From Clostridia bacterium (lineage in GTDB: Bacteria; Bacillota; Clostridia; Oscillospirales; Acutalibacteraceae), in contig CAAENL010000127.1 in assembly GCA_900757335.1 (NCBI GenBank), positions 1 through 7,610 of the forward strand: 7,610 bases of DNA. Reading direction: 5' to 3'. Below, piece after piece: positions 1-6,279 of this stretch; positions within the stretch are counted from its first letter, which is position 1, and the number at the start of each line of letters is the position of its first letter. The position numbers were made by a program, and so were the translations under genes. The notes beneath the pieces are model-generated. The model made no database searches, was not told the origin of the DNA, and saw nothing but the letters and a program-made list of their open reading frames with translations.

Positions 1-672
1 ACTTATTTTACTCCTTTCTTAGAAAATGGAATGGATATATTGCATCTTTGTGCATCCTCGGGACTTTCTGGAGTTTATAATTCGGCCATAATTGCTAAAA
101 ATGAACTAGAAAAGAAGTTTCCAGAAAGAAAAATTTATATAGTTGACACATTAGGTGGTTCATCAGGAGGAGGACTTATTGCTGAAACATTAGCCGACAT
201 GCGTGATTCGGGTAAAAGTATAGACGAATTGTACGAATGGATAGAAAAAAACAAACTAAAAATGAATCACTGGTTTTGTTCAAGCGATTTGAGTTTTTAT
301 ATACGTGGAGGAAGAATTTCAAAAGCCGCCGGATTTATAGGAACTATGTTCAAAATTTGCCCTATTATGAATGTCAACAATAAAGGCAAACTTATTCCTC
401 GTTCAAAAGTGAGATCAATTGATAAAGCAATCGACGAACTTTTATCTAAAATGGAAAAAAATGCAGAAAACGGTTTGGATTATTCAGGAAAATGTTATAT
501 TTCTCATTCGGCATGCTTTGAAGATGCTAAAAAACTCGCAAATAAAGTAGAAAAAAATTTCAAAAAATTAAATGGTAAAGTATTAATAAATGATATTGGA
601 ACCACTATCGGCAGCCACACCGGGCCAGGTACGATAGCTTTGTTTTTCTGGGGTGCTGTTAGAGGAGAGTAA
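1..672 (+). CDS. DegV family fatty-acid-binding protein, 5'-truncated by window edge
   Basis: The frame is open from base 1 and already reads DegV sequence there, so the first ATG at 31 is internal; about 60 N-terminal residues probably lie outside the window. Visible family features are Phe-x-Pro-Phe-Leu followed by the Ser-Ser-Gly-Leu-Ser-Gly-Val-Tyr motif (window residues 19-26), an Asp-Thr/Ser-Ser-Gly-Gly-Gly segment (about 49-57), an Arg-Gly-Gly-Arg-Ile region, and the C-terminal Ile-Gly-x-His-Thr-Gly-Pro-Gly-Thr motif. DegV/FakB proteins bind a single fatty acid; characterised FakB proteins present it to the kinase FakA for phosphorylation before phospholipid synthesis. No FakA is visible here, so the exact ligand and partner are inference. 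It is the only rightward gene, converges on ftsL, and is followed by a strong hairpin terminator. The family call is secure; a FakB role is likely but not proven. Confidence 0.93.
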   Translation, partial: TYFTPFLENGMDILHLCASSGLSGVYNSAIIAKNELEKKFPERKIYIVDTLGGSSGGGLIAETLADMRDSGKSIDELYEWIEKNKLKMNHWFCSSDLSFYIRGGRISKAAGFIGTMFKICPIMNVNNKGKLIPRSKVRSIDKAIDELLSKMEKNAENGLDYSGKCYISHSACFEDAKKLANKVEKNFKKLNGKVLINDIGTTIGSHTGPGTIALFFWGAVRGE

Positions 673-698
673 ATTTTAATACATTTTATAAATAAATT

Positions 699-730
699 AA
701 CCACTCGTTTGATCGAGTGGTTTTAAATTT
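699..730. terminator. Bidirectional Rho-independent terminator between convergent degV and ftsL
   Basis: A perfect 9-bp stem (AACCACTCG at 699-707 with CGAGTGGTT at 714-722) encloses a 6-nt loop. On the + strand it is followed by TTTTAAATTTTT, which suits termination of degV 27 bp after its stop codon. On the minus strand the stem runs into an AT-rich stretch, so it may also stop transcripts from ftsL. A second, purely AT hairpin (AAATTTTT 725-732 with AAAAATTT 744-751) follows and lies closer to ftsL. Confidence 0.85.
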
Positions 731-772
731 TTCATAATCGATTAAAAATTTCTAATTTAGTTCATAATTGAA

Positions 773-1159
773 TTAGCTTATTTTTGCAGTATCGCCCTTA
801 TGTATTTTTACTATTTCAACAGAAGAGTCTTTACTCAAATTAGAAGATTTAGAAATATTAGAAATTTCCTTTAATTTCATCTCTAGCCCGGTATTTACAC
901 TTTGGCACTCTTGTAACTGTTTGGAAGCTTTAGAATACTTATCTGTGACCTCGGTAAGTTTAGCTTGTCCCATAATGAACCCTGAAATTCCTAATGCTGT
1001 AACAAAAAAAACAGAAAATATTCCTGTCAACAAAAATTTTTGACTCTTAAGTCTTTCTTTTCGTCTTGACTCTTCATTAGGAAGTTCAAAAACCTTACCT
1101 TTTTTTACTTTTCTTTCCTCTAACGCACCAAAATCGAACGCAATATTCCTGTCGTACAC
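773..1159 (-). CDS. ftsL: FtsL-like cell division protein (bitopic membrane, coiled coil)
   Basis: This is a 128-residue protein. It has a charged cytoplasmic N-terminus (1-41, rich in Lys, Arg and Glu), one hydrophobic segment at about 42-63 (FLLTGIFSVFFVTALGISGF), a heptad-like coiled-coil region at about 67-102, and a short polar tail. This is the architecture of FtsL/DivIC, small divisome scaffolds that sit in the membrane and link FtsW-FtsI to FtsQ/DivIB. Sequence is poorly conserved in this family, so the call rests on topology and on position directly after rsmH (24-bp gap), the usual dcw order. The start is GTG at 1157-1159: a stop lies five codons further upstream in frame, and a purine-rich GGGAG/GATGG precedes it. 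An ATG at 1168-1170 is out of frame. No penicillin-binding protein gene follows, which is unusual for ftsL. Confidence 0.72.
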   Translation of the reverse strand: MYDRNIAFDFGALEERKVKKGKVFELPNEESRRKERLKSQKFLLTGIFSVFFVTALGISGFIMGQAKLTEVTDKYSKASKQLQECQSVNTGLEMKLKEISNISKSSNLSKDSSVEIVKIHKGDTAKIS

Positions 1160-1183
1160 CTGTAATCCATCTCCCTAAGTAAT

Positions 1184-2116
1184 CTATACTATTTTTTCGC
1201 ACACCCTTAACTTTGCACTGCGACTTCTTGAATTTAAATTTAATTCTTTTTCCGAAGGTTTTATAACTTTTTTATGTACTAAACGTGCTTTTGGTATATT
1301 TCCACAAACACAAACGGGAAAATCAGGAGGACAGACACATCCTTCGCACCATTTATTCATTTTTTGCTTAACAATCCTGTCTTCAAGTGAATGAAAAGTT
1401 ATCACCAAAAGCCTTCCGCCTGTAGCTAAAACTTCAAAAGCACCATCTAAACCTTTTTCTAGGTTGTCCAGTTCTTTATTAACATAAATTCTTATTGCCT
1501 GAAAAGTCCTTTTTGCAGGATGAGAACCTTCACGTTTAGAATAAAATGGGATAGCATCTTTTACTATTTCTGCCAATTCCAAAGTTGTTTCAATCGGTTT
1601 TTTCTCTCTTTTTTTGACAATTTTCGCAGCTATATTTGAAGAAAACCTTTCTTCACCATAAGCACTTATAATATACTTAAGCTGACTATATTCCGCAAAA
1701 TTCACAACATCGAAAGCTGATTCTCCGCTTTTGCTCATTCTCATATCCAAAGGAGCGTCTTGTTTGTAAGAAAATCCACGTTCAGCCTCGTCCAACTGGT
1801 AAGAAGAAACTCCTAAATCGAACACAACTCCATTTACACTCCGAGAAGTGTTATTATGTACAATATTATTTATATTAGAAAAATTATCTTGAATAATTTT
1901 AACATTACTAAAATTTTTAAGCTTTTCCCTGCAGGTAAAAATCGCGTCAGGATCTTGATCTATGCACAAAAGCATTCCTTCATTCGAAATTCGGGATGCT
2001 ATTTGTAAAGAAAGACCTGCTCCCCCTGCTGTTCCGTCAACGTAAACACCTTCGGGATCAATATTGAGAAATTTAATTGTTTCTTCTAACAATACTGTTT
2101 TATGATTAAATTCCAT
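1184..2116 (-). CDS. rsmH: 16S rRNA (cytosine1402-N4)-methyltransferase RsmH (MraW)
   Basis: A 310-residue protein of normal family length. RsmH uses S-adenosylmethionine to methylate N4 of cytosine 1402 in the decoding centre of 16S rRNA. Motifs seen are the N-terminal His-Lys-Thr-Val-Leu-Leu-Glu-Glu (5-12), the SAM-binding Val-Asp-Gly-Thr-Ala-Gly-Gly-Ala-Gly (26-34), Asp-Gln-Asp-Pro-Asp-Ala (53-58), Phe-Asp-Leu-Gly-Val-Ser-Ser-Tyr-Gln-Leu-Asp (99-109), Gly-Phe-Ser-Tyr ... Pro-Leu-Asp-Met-Arg-Met (114-127), and Ile-Thr-Phe-His-Ser-Leu-Glu-Asp-Arg-Ile-Val-Lys (239-250). The C-terminus carries a Cys-rich stretch (Cys 257, 260, 262, 269 and 271) and the typical Asn-Ser-Arg-Ser-Arg-Ser-Ala-Lys-Leu-Arg ending. 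The start is ATG with AAAGG about 10 nt upstream. It leads the rsmH-ftsL pair; mraZ, its usual upstream neighbour, is absent. Confidence 0.98.
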   Translation of the reverse strand: MEFNHKTVLLEETIKFLNIDPEGVYVDGTAGGAGLSLQIASRISNEGMLLCIDQDPDAIFTCREKLKNFSNVKIIQDNFSNINNIVHNNTSRSVNGVVFDLGVSSYQLDEAERGFSYKQDAPLDMRMSKSGESAFDVVNFAEYSQLKYIISAYGEERFSSNIAAKIVKKREKKPIETTLELAEIVKDAIPFYSKREGSHPAKRTFQAIRIYVNKELDNLEKGLDGAFEVLATGGRLLVITFHSLEDRIVKQKMNKWCEGCVCPPDFPVCVCGNIPKARLVHKKVIKPSEKELNLNSRSRSAKLRVCEKIV

Positions 2117-2164
2117 ATACTCAACCTTTATTTAAATAACAAACTCATATAAATCATGAAATTC

Positions 2165-2209
2165 ATTATCACAATCTAATATATTACTACAAAACACACT
2201 CTAAATCAA
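2165..2209 (-). promoter_or_regulatory. Candidate sigma-A promoter for rsmH-ftsL
   Basis: On the minus strand a -35-like TTGATT (2204-2209) and a -10-like TAATAT (2181-2186) are separated by 17 bp, about 65 bp upstream of the rsmH start. A second -10-like element with an upstream TG, TGTGATAAT, ends at 2165 and could serve instead. The 165-bp gap between pduL and rsmH (2117-2281) is very AT-rich and holds no gene; no strong terminator for pduL is visible in it. AT-rich DNA throws up such matches easily, so this is suggestive only. Confidence 0.4.
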
Positions 2210-2281
2210 CGATTCTAAGAGACAATACATTTTTTCATATGAAACAATATATTTAAAAACACAATTGATTTATTTTTGTTA

Positions 2282-2857
2282 TTATTTCATATAAATTATA
2301 TTGCCGTACATCTCGCCGTAAGCATTCAATGCGTTAGCTTCATCAGTATCGATGTGCATACTTAATTTAAAATTATCACTAACTCTTACAACAACATCAT
2401 TAAAAATAAGAGATCTATCTAAACTTTTTACTTCAACTGAAACAATTTGTCCGCTTTGTACTCCCATGGTTTTCGCGTCATTCGGAGGCATATGTATATG
2501 CCTTTTAGAGATAATTAAACCGTTATCTATTTTATATTTACCTTTTGGGCCTTCCAAAATACAACCGGGAGTATCTTTCAAATCGCCGGATTCTCTTATT
2601 TTGGACTTTATACCCAATTTTATGGAATCAGTAATCGAAATTTCTACCTGAGTTTGTTTGCGTTCAGGACCCAAAACCGCAACATTTTTTAAAATGCCGT
2701 TTTCTCCTATTATGTTTACTCTCTCTTCGCACAAAAATTGTCCCGGTTGAGAAAGTTCTCTTTTAGGAGTTAATTGGTGATTTTGTCCAAATAATGCCTC
2801 TACCGCTTCTTTAGAAAGATGTGTATGACGTGCTGAAACTTCTATTGGTATATTCAT
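2282..2857 (-). CDS. pduL: PduL-type phosphate acyltransferase (phosphotransacetylase)
   Basis: A 191-residue PduL-family enzyme, which interconverts acyl-CoA plus phosphate with acyl-phosphate plus CoA, using zinc. The two-barrel layout is visible: Ser-Ala-Arg-His-Thr-His-Leu (8-14) in the first half and Lys-Arg-His-Ile-His-Met (118-123) in the second. Leu-Gly-Pro-Glu-Arg-Lys-Gln-Thr-Gln-Val-Glu-Ile-Ser (62-74) and His-Ile-Asp-Thr-Asp-Glu-Ala-Asn-Ala (168-176) are also present; the histidines are the family's metal ligands. The protein starts almost directly at the catalytic domain, with no N-terminal microcompartment-targeting helix, and no shell or diol/ethanolamine genes are nearby. A general acetyl-CoA/acetyl-phosphate (acetate, ATP-forming) role therefore fits better than propanediol use; no ackA is in view. 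The ATG has no recognisable Shine-Dalgarno sequence within 15 nt. The nearest purine run, GGAAGGG, is about 27 nt upstream. Confidence 0.95.
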   Translation of the reverse strand: MNIPIEVSARHTHLSKEAVEALFGQNHQLTPKRELSQPGQFLCEERVNIIGENGILKNVAVLGPERKQTQVEISITDSIKLGIKSKIRESGDLKDTPGCILEGPKGKYKIDNGLIISKRHIHMPPNDAKTMGVQSGQIVSVEVKSLDRSLIFNDVVVRVSDNFKLSMHIDTDEANALNAYGEMYGNIIYMK

Positions 2858-2907
2858 AAAAATTCGGATAAAATTAAAACTTTTACCCTTCCAGCCTTTC
2901 TTAAAAT

Positions 2908-3753
2908 TTATTCGACAACTCTATTAATAAGTTTACTGTTAATCTTTTGATAAAAATTTGACTGATTTAAACAAATAAATTGAGCATATACTTCGGATTT
3001 TTTGATATCTATTGAACATGTTTCTTCTGAAATTTCCCAAATTACTCCGTCTATCGAAACTCCTACACGAGCTCCGTGTTTAAGAATATATTCTACTGAA
3101 ATTTTTTTATTTGCACTCAAAACCATACTTCTAGGAGACATACAATGAGCACAAACGGGAGTAATAATGCTACACTCTAAATCTGCATCGACAATCGGCC
3201 CTCCTGCCGAAAGAGAATACCCAGTAGAACCTGTCGGAGTTGACACCACCATTCCATCCGCACGATAACGGCACAATTCGTTGCCCGAATAACGCAAAAT
3301 AAAATCAGCAATGGGAGAATCTATTTCTCTGTTAATAGAAATATCATTTATAGCGTACGATTTTTTATCTTTTTTTATCACTTCGAACATCATTCGTTTG
3401 TTTATTTTATAATTTTTATCCACCAAGCAAGAAAGTTTATCTAACTGATTTTTTTCTATAGTTGACAAAAATCCAAGTCTACCTACGTTAATTCCCAACA
3501 CCGGTTTGTTATATTCCGCTGCCTCTTTAGCTATACGCATTATGGTTCCGTCACCGCCGACAGCAACAATAATGTCACTTAAAGAAAATAAATTTTGGTA
3601 ATCTACAAAATTTGCGGAAAATATACCAAATACAGGAATATAGCGTTTATCTACAAAAACATTGGTTTTAAGCTTGGTTAAAGCGTCTATTGTTTCTGAA
3701 GCACACTTAAAACCACTTTCTTTCCTTTGATTAAAAATAACAGCTATATTCAA
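2908..3753 (-). CDS. nadK: NAD kinase
   Basis: Phosphorylates NAD to NADP with ATP or polyphosphate in the cytosol. The diagnostic Gly-Gly-Asp-Gly-Thr is at residues 66-70, Asn-Val-Gly-Arg-Leu-Gly-Phe-Leu at 89-96, Asn-Asp at 136-137, and Asp-Gly-Met-Val-Val-Ser-Thr-Pro-Thr-Gly-Ser-Thr-Gly-Tyr-Ser at 166-180, followed by the Ser-Ala-Gly-Gly-Pro segment; all active-site motifs are intact. The frame is open to a TTG at 3768, but the codons just after that TTG are themselves a perfect Shine-Dalgarno sequence, GGAGGAG (3760-3766). Six bases further is a second TTG at 3751-3753, giving an N-terminus of Met-Asn-Ile-Ala-Val-Ile-Phe, as in other NAD kinases. I therefore choose the inner TTG (281 residues). 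It lies 31 bp after tlyA, a common pairing in clostridia. Confidence 0.95.
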   Translation of the reverse strand: MNIAVIFNQRKESGFKCASETIDALTKLKTNVFVDKRYIPVFGIFSANFVDYQNLFSLSDIIVAVGGDGTIMRIAKEAAEYNKPVLGINVGRLGFLSTIEKNQLDKLSCLVDKNYKINKRMMFEVIKKDKKSYAINDISINREIDSPIADFILRYSGNELCRYRADGMVVSTPTGSTGYSLSAGGPIVDADLECSIITPVCAHCMSPRSMVLSANKKISVEYILKHGARVGVSIDGVIWEISEETCSIDIKKSEVYAQFICLNQSNFYQKINSKLINRVVE

Positions 3754-3759
3754 AATTCG

Positions 3760-3766
3760 CTCCTCC
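3760..3766 (-). promoter_or_regulatory. Shine-Dalgarno sequence deciding the nadK start
   Basis: GGAGGAG on the minus strand, six bases before the TTG at 3751-3753. It is the best ribosome-binding site in the block and places the nadK start five codons inside the longest open frame. Confidence 0.8.
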
Positions 3767-3784
3767 AAAATAACTCTTAGCTTA

Positions 3785-4585
3785 TCATTTTAGTTCTTCG
3801 TGAGAACATTCCACAACGTTATCAACGTCTACAGGTTCGTCAATGTACGCGTTGTCTGATTTTTTCACGAGCATTAAATATTCTATATTTCCTTCAGGAC
3901 CTTTAACGGGAGAATAATCAATGCTCAAAACCGCAAAACCGTTATTTACGCAAAATTCACATATGGAATTTACAACTTCTTTGTGAACTTCTTTATCTCT
4001 GACGACTCCTTTTTTCCCTACTTTTTCTCTTCCAGCTTCAAACTGAGGCTTGATTAAACAAACTCCCATAGCTCCGTCTTTTATTATTCTTCTTATTACA
4101 GGCAAAACAATTTTCAAAGAGATAAAAGATACATCTACCGAAAAGAAATCAATCTCGTCTTTTATCAAAGACTCATCTATGTACCTTATGTTGGTTCTTT
4201 CTAAATTCACTACACGTGAATCATTTCGAAGTTTCCAATCCAGTTGACCGTATCCGACATCTACGGAATATACTTTTTTGCATCCGTTTTGAAGCATACA
4301 ATCGGTAAAACCTCCTGTAGAAGCTCCAACATCCATGGAAACAGTTCCTTCAAGATCAATATGAAAAACATCGAGGGCTTTTTCGAGTTTCAATCCTCCA
4401 CGGCTAACATATTTCAGCTTATTGTTTCTTACTTCAATTTTACATTCTTCGTCGTACGCAGTACCCGGTTTATCTGATTTTTGATTATCAACAAACACAG
4501 TGCCTTCCATTATAGCTATTTTTGCTTTTTCTCTGCTGTCAAAAAAACCTCTTTCAAAAAGTATAACATCTAATCGCTTTTTCAT
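3785..4585 (-). CDS. tlyA: TlyA family rRNA 2'-O-methyltransferase (S4 domain plus FtsJ-like)
   Basis: A 266-residue protein with an N-terminal S4 RNA-binding domain (about 3-62, beginning Lys-Arg-Leu-Asp-Val) and an FtsJ-type SAM methyltransferase domain from Ser-Arg-Gly-Gly-Leu-Lys-Leu (61-67). The SAM loop Asp-Val-Gly-Ala-Ser-Thr-Gly-Gly-Phe-Thr-Asp is at 85-95. The catalytic tetrad of this fold can be placed at about Lys66, Asp151, Lys179 and Glu235. Characterised TlyA proteins methylate ribose 2'-OH groups in 23S and, in some species, also 16S rRNA and affect capreomycin susceptibility; some relatives are annotated as haemolysins. An acidic tail after residue 243 extends beyond the domain. 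It sits between pth and nadK; dxs, xseAB, argR and recN, frequent neighbours in clostridia, are not here. The ATG at 4583-4585 is preceded by a hairpin and then a Shine-Dalgarno sequence. Confidence 0.95.
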   Translation of the reverse strand: MKKRLDVILFERGFFDSREKAKIAIMEGTVFVDNQKSDKPGTAYDEECKIEVRNNKLKYVSRGGLKLEKALDVFHIDLEGTVSMDVGASTGGFTDCMLQNGCKKVYSVDVGYGQLDWKLRNDSRVVNLERTNIRYIDESLIKDEIDFFSVDVSFISLKIVLPVIRRIIKDGAMGVCLIKPQFEAGREKVGKKGVVRDKEVHKEVVNSICEFCVNNGFAVLSIDYSPVKGPEGNIEYLMLVKKSDNAYIDEPVDVDNVVECSHEELK

Positions 4586-4622
4586 TTTAAAGATATAAAA
4601 TTATATCTTTATTACACCTTCC
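4586..4622 (-). promoter_or_regulatory. tlyA ribosome-binding site separated from the ATG by a hairpin
   Basis: On the minus strand GGAAGGTG (4615-4622) is a good anti-Shine-Dalgarno match, but it lies 29 nt from the ATG. Between them is a perfect inverted repeat: AAAGATATAA (minus strand, 4601-4610), two bases, then TTATATCTTT (4589-4598). If this hairpin folds, the unpaired bases left are four before and three after, a 7-nt spacing that is ideal for initiation. The repeat and distances are read directly; the bridging role is inference. The hairpin is all weak pairs apart from one G-C and could instead be a remnant terminator after pth. Confidence 0.45.
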
Positions 4623-4639
4623 TTTTTAAATTCGAATTT

Positions 4640-5224
4640 TTAATTAAATTTATTCATAGCCTCTTCTGTTTTTTCTGACAGAATAAACTTTAACGCTTCA
4701 TAAGTTTGTTCAAAAGATTCACTTAATTTTGCCATTTCCTCGGAACTGAATTTAGAAAGAACCCAATCGGCAAGATTCCAGTGTTCGTTTGGTTTATTTC
4801 CTACTCCTATTTTTATTCTCGGAAATTTATCACAACCTGACATTTCTATTATGTTTCTAACACCGTTATGTCCTCCATGCGAACCCTTTTTTCGTATTCT
4901 TATTTTGCCGCAACACAAAGAAATATCATCAAAAATTATAATAACTCTTTCAGGCGGAACTTTATAAAAAGACATAATCGGAATAACGGATTGGCCGCTT
5001 AAATTCATATATGTCTGTGGTTTAAGCAAAATTATTTTTTTACCTTCAAGCTTGCCCATACCCATAAGAGATTTAAATTTTTGTGAATCAAAATTAATAC
5101 CTGATTTTTGAGATATAAAGTCAAGCGTCATAAACCCTATGTTATGACGCGTTTTTTCATACTCTTTTCCGGGATTGCCAAGTCCTACCACAATATAATC
5201 AATATTACTCATTAAACTTACCAT
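4640..5224 (-). CDS. pth: Peptidyl-tRNA hydrolase
   Basis: Cleaves the ester bond in peptidyl-tRNAs dropped by stalled ribosomes, releasing free tRNA. At 194 residues it is normal length. Family motifs are Val-Val-Gly-Leu-Gly-Asn-Pro-Gly-Lys-Glu-Tyr-Glu-Lys-Thr-Arg-His-Asn-Ile-Gly-Phe (12-31), with the conserved Asn17 and the catalytic His27. Further along are Lys-Pro-Gln-Thr-Tyr-Met-Asn-Leu-Ser-Gly (68-77), Phe-Asp-Asp (98-100, the Asp that assists His) and Gly-Ser-His-Gly-Gly-His-Asn-Gly (114-121). The start is uncertain: ATG at 5222-5224 follows a weak GAAGTGA, while ATG at 5210-5212 gives Met-Ser-Asn-Ile-Asp-Tyr, closer to the usual N-terminus. It follows prs by 23 bp, the classical Firmicutes prs-pth (spoVC) arrangement, and is probably co-transcribed with it. 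Confidence 0.97.
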   Translation of the reverse strand: MVSLMSNIDYIVVGLGNPGKEYEKTRHNIGFMTLDFISQKSGINFDSQKFKSLMGMGKLEGKKIILLKPQTYMNLSGQSVIPIMSFYKVPPERVIIIFDDISLCCGKIRIRKKGSHGGHNGVRNIIEMSGCDKFPRIKIGVGNKPNEHWNLADWVLSKFSSEEMAKLSESFEQTYEALKFILSEKTEEAMNKFN

Positions 5225-5247
5225 TCACTTCGATTAAATATTATTTA

Positions 5248-6210
5248 TTATTCCAAAATCATGGTCGAAATAGGACGGTCGCTGTTTATTCTTTTTATTG
5301 CTTCAGAAATAACAGGAGCTACATTTAATACCGTAAATTTATCGAGTTTTTTGCTTTCAGGAAGATTTATTGTATTCAAAACTATCATTTTTTTGATATT
5401 GCTGTTTTGAAGTCTCTCGAGTGCACTGCCTGAAAGAACAGGGTGAGCAACATAAGCATATACTTCTTTTGCTCCGCCTTTTTCCACTACGGCATTTGCG
5501 GCATTGCAAAGAGTGCCTGCAGTATCAATAATATCATCGACTAAAATTATTTTCTTGTCTTTTACATCGCCTATTATATTCATTACTTCGCTGACGTTTG
5601 CCCTTGGACGTCTTTTATCTATCATGGCAAGAGGACATCCCAATCTTGTGGCAAACTGACGTGCACGAGAAATTGAACCTAAATCCGGAGCCAATACTGT
5701 AAACTCATCGGGGTTAAATCCATCAATTTCTTTAATAAAAGAAGCAAAAAGAGGAGCTGCTATAATATGGTCAACAGGAATATCAAAAAAGCCTTGAATT
5801 TGGAGTGTGTGAAGTTCCATTGTTAAAATACGATTTGCTCCTGCCGTTGTAAGAAGATTTGCAACCAATTTTGCCGAGATAGGGTCACGAGGTTTTGCTT
5901 TTCTGTCTTGACGAGCATATCCAAAATAAGGAATAATAGCTGTTATCCTTGCAGCAGAAGCTCTTTTTACAGCGTCAATCATAAGCAAAAGTTCCATAAG
6001 ATTTTCATTAATGGGCGTGCACGTTGACTGAACTATAAAGCAGTCTGCTCCTCGCACAGACTCGTGAATAGAAACAGATATTTCACCATCACTAAAACGC
6101 TTCACTTCCGATTTTCCAAGTTCACATCCAAGTTCCTTGGCAATGCTTTCTGCCAATTGAGGATTTGAATTTGCAGTAAAAACTTTCATAACTCTACCCT
6201 GATATTCCAT
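5248..6210 (-). CDS. prs: Ribose-phosphate pyrophosphokinase (PRPP synthetase)
   Basis: Makes 5-phosphoribosyl-1-diphosphate from ribose 5-phosphate and ATP for purine, pyrimidine, NAD, His and Trp synthesis. The 320-residue length is that of class I enzymes. Features seen are Arg-Phe-Ser-Asp-Gly-Glu (38-43), the flexible loop Tyr-Ala-Arg-Gln-Asp-Arg-Lys (98-104), Glu-Leu-His (132-134, the catalytic/metal His), Gln-Gly-Phe-Phe-Asp-Ile-Pro-Val-Asp-His (139-148), Ile-Asp-Lys-Arg-Arg-Pro (197-202) and the PRPP-binding loop Val-Asp-Asp-Ile-Ile-Asp-Thr-Ala-Gly-Thr-Leu (224-234). The start is ATG with AAGGAGAA eight bases upstream. An in-frame ATG seven codons later (Met-Lys-Val-Phe) resembles other family N-termini but lacks as good a site. 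Its upstream neighbour is a glmU remnant, as expected from glmU-prs synteny. Confidence 0.98.
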   Translation of the reverse strand: MEYQGRVMKVFTANSNPQLAESIAKELGCELGKSEVKRFSDGEISVSIHESVRGADCFIVQSTCTPINENLMELLLMIDAVKRASAARITAIIPYFGYARQDRKAKPRDPISAKLVANLLTTAGANRILTMELHTLQIQGFFDIPVDHIIAAPLFASFIKEIDGFNPDEFTVLAPDLGSISRARQFATRLGCPLAMIDKRRPRANVSEVMNIIGDVKDKKIILVDDIIDTAGTLCNAANAVVEKGGAKEVYAYVAHPVLSGSALERLQNSNIKKMIVLNTINLPESKKLDKFTVLNVAPVISEAIKRINSDRPISTMILE

Positions 6211-6254
6211 AATTCAACTTCTCCTTACTTTTATACTTCTTAAATTTTTATATC

Positions 6255-6279
6255 TAAAAACTGTTGTGTTTTTAACAGT
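6255..6279 (-). terminator. Weak hairpin with T-run between the glmU remnant and prs
   Basis: On the minus strand a 6-bp stem, ACTGTT (6274-6279) with AACAGT (6260-6265), encloses an 8-nt loop and is followed by TTTTT (6255-6259). It overlaps the last codons of the upstream frame and lies about 45 bp before prs. The stem is short and AT-rich, so it would at most reduce readthrough into prs; it may be chance. Confidence 0.25.

Noticed and set aside
504..704. Minus-strand open frame opposite the end of degV
   Set aside because: It crosses the degV terminator and mirrors conserved degV codons; no independent support.
2233..2244. Palindrome TTTCATATGAAA upstream of rsmH, possible operator
   Set aside because: 12-bp palindromes of A/T-rich sequence are expected by chance here; it lies upstream of the candidate -35 region and is not repeated elsewhere in the window.
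2352..2651. Open frame of 99 codons on the + strand opposite pduL
   Set aside because: It lies wholly antisense to a well-conserved gene, has no ribosome-binding site, and its hydrophobic composition is what the complement of these codons would give.
4050..4477. Two adjoining + strand open frames opposite tlyA
   Set aside because: Both are antisense to the intact methyltransferase domain, with no family motif and no initiation signals.
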